Source of the DNA: DAOMNN01 sp050486545
GTDB lineage: Bacteria; Pseudomonadota; Gammaproteobacteria; Burkholderiales; Rhodocyclaceae
Direction: 5' to 3'
Assembly (NCBI GenBank): GCA_050486545.1
Contig: JBJHDM010000007.1
Location: 38,008-102,007 of the forward strand
DNA length: 64,000 nucleotides
The translations under genes were made by a program, and so were the position numbers. Below are positions 62,034 to 64,000 of the stretch, piece after piece (positions within the stretch are counted from its first letter, which is position 1; every line of letters begins with the position of its first letter). The notes beneath the pieces were generated by a model. The model was not told the origin of the DNA, made no database searches, and was given only the letters and a program-made list of their open reading frames with translations.

Positions 62034-63584
62034 ATGCCGACTGCGCGAGACCACTATTCGTTTGGGGATTTCGTGTTCGACTCGGAACGACGCTCGCTGC
62101 TTCGAGACGGCAAGCCCGTGGCCGTCGGGCAGCGGGGCTTGCAGGTCCTGCAGGTATTGCTCGAAGCGCGGGGACGCGTCGTCGAGAAAGCGACACTGTT
62201 CGAACAGGGATGGCCGGGCCTGGTCGTCGAAGAAAGCAATCTCTCGGTGCAGATCGCGGCCTTGCGCAAGCTTCTGGGTCGGACACCCGACGGCAGCGAC
62301 TGGATCGTGACCGTGCCACGCCATGGCTACCGGCTCGTCGGCGCAACGGCGGCAGGTGACGCCGCAGGCGAAGCAACCGCCGGGAATCCAGGCGATGCAC
62401 AGCCTGCCCCCGAGCCGCGGCCGTCGATCATGGTGCTTCCGTTCACCCATCTCGGCACCGATCCGGCACAGGACTACTTCGCGGACGGCATCACGGACGA
62501 CGTCATCGCCGCACTCACGCGGTTTCGCTGGTTCTTCGTGATTGGCCGTAGCACCAGTTACGCCTATCGGGACAAGCACGTCGAGGCGCGCGAACTGGGG
62601 CGCGAGCTCGGCGTCGGCTATCTGGTGCAGGGGAGCGTGCGCAAGGCCGCCGAACGCGTCCGCATCTCGGTGGAACTGATCGATGCCCGCAACGGCCTGT
62701 GCCTTTGGGCGGAACATTACGATCTCGACCTTTCCGACGTGTTTTCGGTGCAGGATCAGATCGCCCGGAAGGTGGCCGGCTCAGTCGAGCCGGAATTGCT
62801 CAGGAGCGAGACCAACTCGCCCGTGCACCGACGACCGGGGTCGGTCACGGCTTGGGACCTGGTAGCCCGCGGGTGTTCCTTCTTCCATCAGGTCACCGAG
62901 GCGACCCACCGCCGCGCGCGCGAACTCTTCATGCAGGCGCGCCAGGTCGACCCCGAACTCGTCGACGCGTGGATCTGGCTTGCGCGCGTCGATGCCGGCA
63001 TTCTTGCCTTCGGTTGGGCCGAGGATGCCGACGCGATTCGCCGCGAGGGCGTGGCGGCGGCGCACGAAGCGGTGCGCAGGGACGAGAAGAACTGCTATGC
63101 ACACTATTCGCTCGCGATCATGGCCATCATGTCGGACGAACCGGATCTCGGGATCCAAGCCGCGGAGAAGGCGGTCGAGGAGAGCCCCAGCTTCGCGCTC
63201 GGGCACCTGGTGCTGGGAATGGCGCTGCTCTATTCGGGCGACCCTGGCGCCGCCACGCGGCCCCTCGAGCAGGGCCTGGAGCTGAACCGGCACGACCCGC
63301 ACAACTTCGTCTGGTACAACGTGCTTGCGCTGTCCCGGTTGTTTCGCGGCGACACCGAGGGCGCGCTCGACTCCGCCCGTATGTCCTTGAAGATCCGTCC
63401 GCTCTGGCGTTCGTCGATGGAAACCATGGCCGCATGTTGTGCACGACTGGGCCGTGTGGAGGAAGCGCACGAATGGCGCGTTCGCCTGTCCGGACTTGCC
63501 TCCGCACCGGGTGACGCCCTGCAACCGATGTGGCAGCACAATCCGGACTGGGCCGCCAGCATGCGGGCGTGGCTTGCCGACTGA
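62034..63584 (+). CDS. Winged-helix transcriptional regulator with TolB-like and TPR domains
   Basis: 516-aa protein. Residues 1-105 form an OmpR/CadC-type winged helix (FVFDSERRSLLRDGKPV, then NLSVQIAALRKLLG and VTVPRHGYRLVG). Residues about 130-260 resemble the TolB-like N-terminal domain of CadC-type cyclase-linked regulators (VLPFTHLGTDPAQDYFADG, TDDVIAALTRF). The remainder is TPR-like helices (ARELFMQARQVDPELVDAW, AAEKAVEESPSFALGHLVLG). No membrane helix is visible between domains. The target genes and signal are unknown. The start ATG 62034 lacks an obvious ribosome site. Confidence 0.85.
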   Translation: MPTARDHYSFGDFVFDSERRSLLRDGKPVAVGQRGLQVLQVLLEARGRVVEKATLFEQGWPGLVVEESNLSVQIAALRKLLGRTPDGSDWIVTVPRHGYRLVGATAAGDAAGEATAGNPGDAQPAPEPRPSIMVLPFTHLGTDPAQDYFADGITDDVIAALTRFRWFFVIGRSTSYAYRDKHVEARELGRELGVGYLVQGSVRKAAERVRISVELIDARNGLCLWAEHYDLDLSDVFSVQDQIARKVAGSVEPELLRSETNSPVHRRPGSVTAWDLVARGCSFFHQVTEATHRRARELFMQARQVDPELVDAWIWLARVDAGILAFGWAEDADAIRREGVAAAHEAVRRDEKNCYAHYSLAIMAIMSDEPDLGIQAAEKAVEESPSFALGHLVLGMALLYSGDPGAATRPLEQGLELNRHDPHNFVWYNVLALSRLFRGDTEGALDSARMSLKIRPLWRSSMETMAACCARLGRVEEAHEWRVRLSGLASAPGDALQPMWQHNPDWAASMRAWLAD

Positions 63585-63966
63585 GCGAAAGACCGGCGAC
63601 GTGCGCTCGATCCGGACCACGACCCAGCGACGGATGTTCAACTGGACGTGCGGCAGCACGTATTGCCTTGAGCGGCCTAACGGAGCACAAGCTCACTCAC
63701 CGCGCCCGCGTTTCGCGCACAATGACAGTCACGGGTGCCTGCGTGGATTGCACCCACGGGTGCCGCAGGGGTGAAGGTACGCATCACCCGCCAGCGTACG
63801 GTCGGAAGATCGCCCGACCCGGTGGTGCGCGCATAGCTGCCGGGGTAACGGCCGGCCACCCGTGCCCTTCGTTGTCGATCGGCCCTCATGGCTGGCGGTC
63901 CTTCTGCCAATCGCCCCAGCGGCGGTGCAGTTGCGGGCTTCCAAGAGTCCGGGATAATGCGGAGGC
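63585..63966. other. Intergenic region after the TPR regulator
   Basis: Contains several short overlapping ORFs on both strands without ribosome sites or recognisable products. Direct repeats of ACGGGTGCC occur at about 63732 and 63758. A TTGCGG-N16-GATAAT promoter-like pair lies at 63931-63958, pointing rightward. Confidence 0.4.
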
Positions 63967-64000
63967 ATGAGCCTCCAGACCGAATTCGATGATGCTCGGC
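63967..64000 (+). CDS. Possible start of a further gene, cut by the window edge
   Basis: ATG 63967 opens a frame reading MSLQTEFDDAR up to the edge. GGAGG lies one base upstream, too close to be a normal ribosome site, and the predicted transcript would begin only a few bases before the ATG. Eleven codons cannot be identified. Confidence 0.25.
   Translation, partial: MSLQTEFDDAR

Noticed and set aside
63677..63910. 77-aa minus-strand ORF after the TPR regulator
   Set aside because: No ribosome site, arginine-rich low-complexity translation, overlapped by several equally long ORFs in other frames.

Overview
The window is a high-GC chromosomal segment (no tRNA, rRNA, CRISPR array, IS element or phage module seen) from what looks like a denitrifying, aromatic-degrading betaproteobacterium of the Rhodocyclales (Azoarcus/Aromatoleum/Thauera group). 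This rests on gene content: an Azoarcus-type anaerobic benzoyl-CoA (bzd) operon, an anaerobic phenylacetate (pad) operon, a kor/ferredoxin unit and the aerobic boxCBA pathway lie within 38 kb. The taxon is inferred; no marker gene is present.

Layout. (1) 1-11.9 kb, minus strand: bzdR, then bzdN-O-P-Q-M-S-T-U-V, a 60-aa zinc-ribbon ORF, bzdW and a bzdX cut by the window edge. The gene order matches the one I recall for Azoarcus sp. CIB. (2) 12-26 kb, minus strand: fdhD-padBCDEFGHIJ, then an acyl-CoA synthetase-like protein and a hotdog thioesterase, with a divergent paaX-type regulator at the head. (3) 27.3-30.8 kb, minus strand: ferredoxin, korB, korA and a hypothetical protein. (4) 31-33.9 kb, plus strand: a MarR regulator and a tungsten aldehyde oxidoreductase fused to a MoaD-like tail. 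(5) 34.2-38.6 kb, plus strand: boxC-boxB-boxA. (6) 38.7-43.9 kb, minus strand: a nickel/cobalt ECF-type uptake system with a TonB-dependent receptor. (7) 44-55.8 kb: mostly general genes (MFS, phasin, ChaN-like, U32 peptidase/YegQ, ABC-F YbiT, pentapeptide protein, DUF4863, BCCT transporter, DUF420, methyltransferase). (8) 55.9-60.8 kb, plus strand: an NtrB/NtrC-like two-component pair followed by a sigma-54 promoter and two c-type cytochrome genes. (9) 61-64 kb: a BTLCP protease and a winged-helix/TPR regulator.

How it works together. PadJ activates phenylacetate, PadBCD oxidises phenylacetyl-CoA to phenylglyoxylate, and PadEFGHI decarboxylates that to benzoyl-CoA. Without oxygen, BzdNOPQ reduces benzoyl-CoA using ferredoxin, and BzdW/BzdX carry out the next steps. 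With oxygen, BoxA/BoxB/BoxC epoxidise and cleave the same intermediate. Two ferredoxin-reducing routes are encoded: BzdV/BzdM and Kor/ferredoxin. A 14-bp operator of the form TGCA-N6-TGCA recurs at the bzdN, bzdR and box promoters, so one BzdR-type repressor probably ties the anaerobic and aerobic branches together. A perfect FNR-type box at the bzdN promoter adds oxygen control.

The least explained parts are the accessory Bzd proteins (BzdS, BzdT, BzdU and the zinc-ribbon ORF), the CoA-synthetase/thioesterase tail of the pad operon, the AOR-MoaD fusion, and the sigma-54-driven cytochrome pair.
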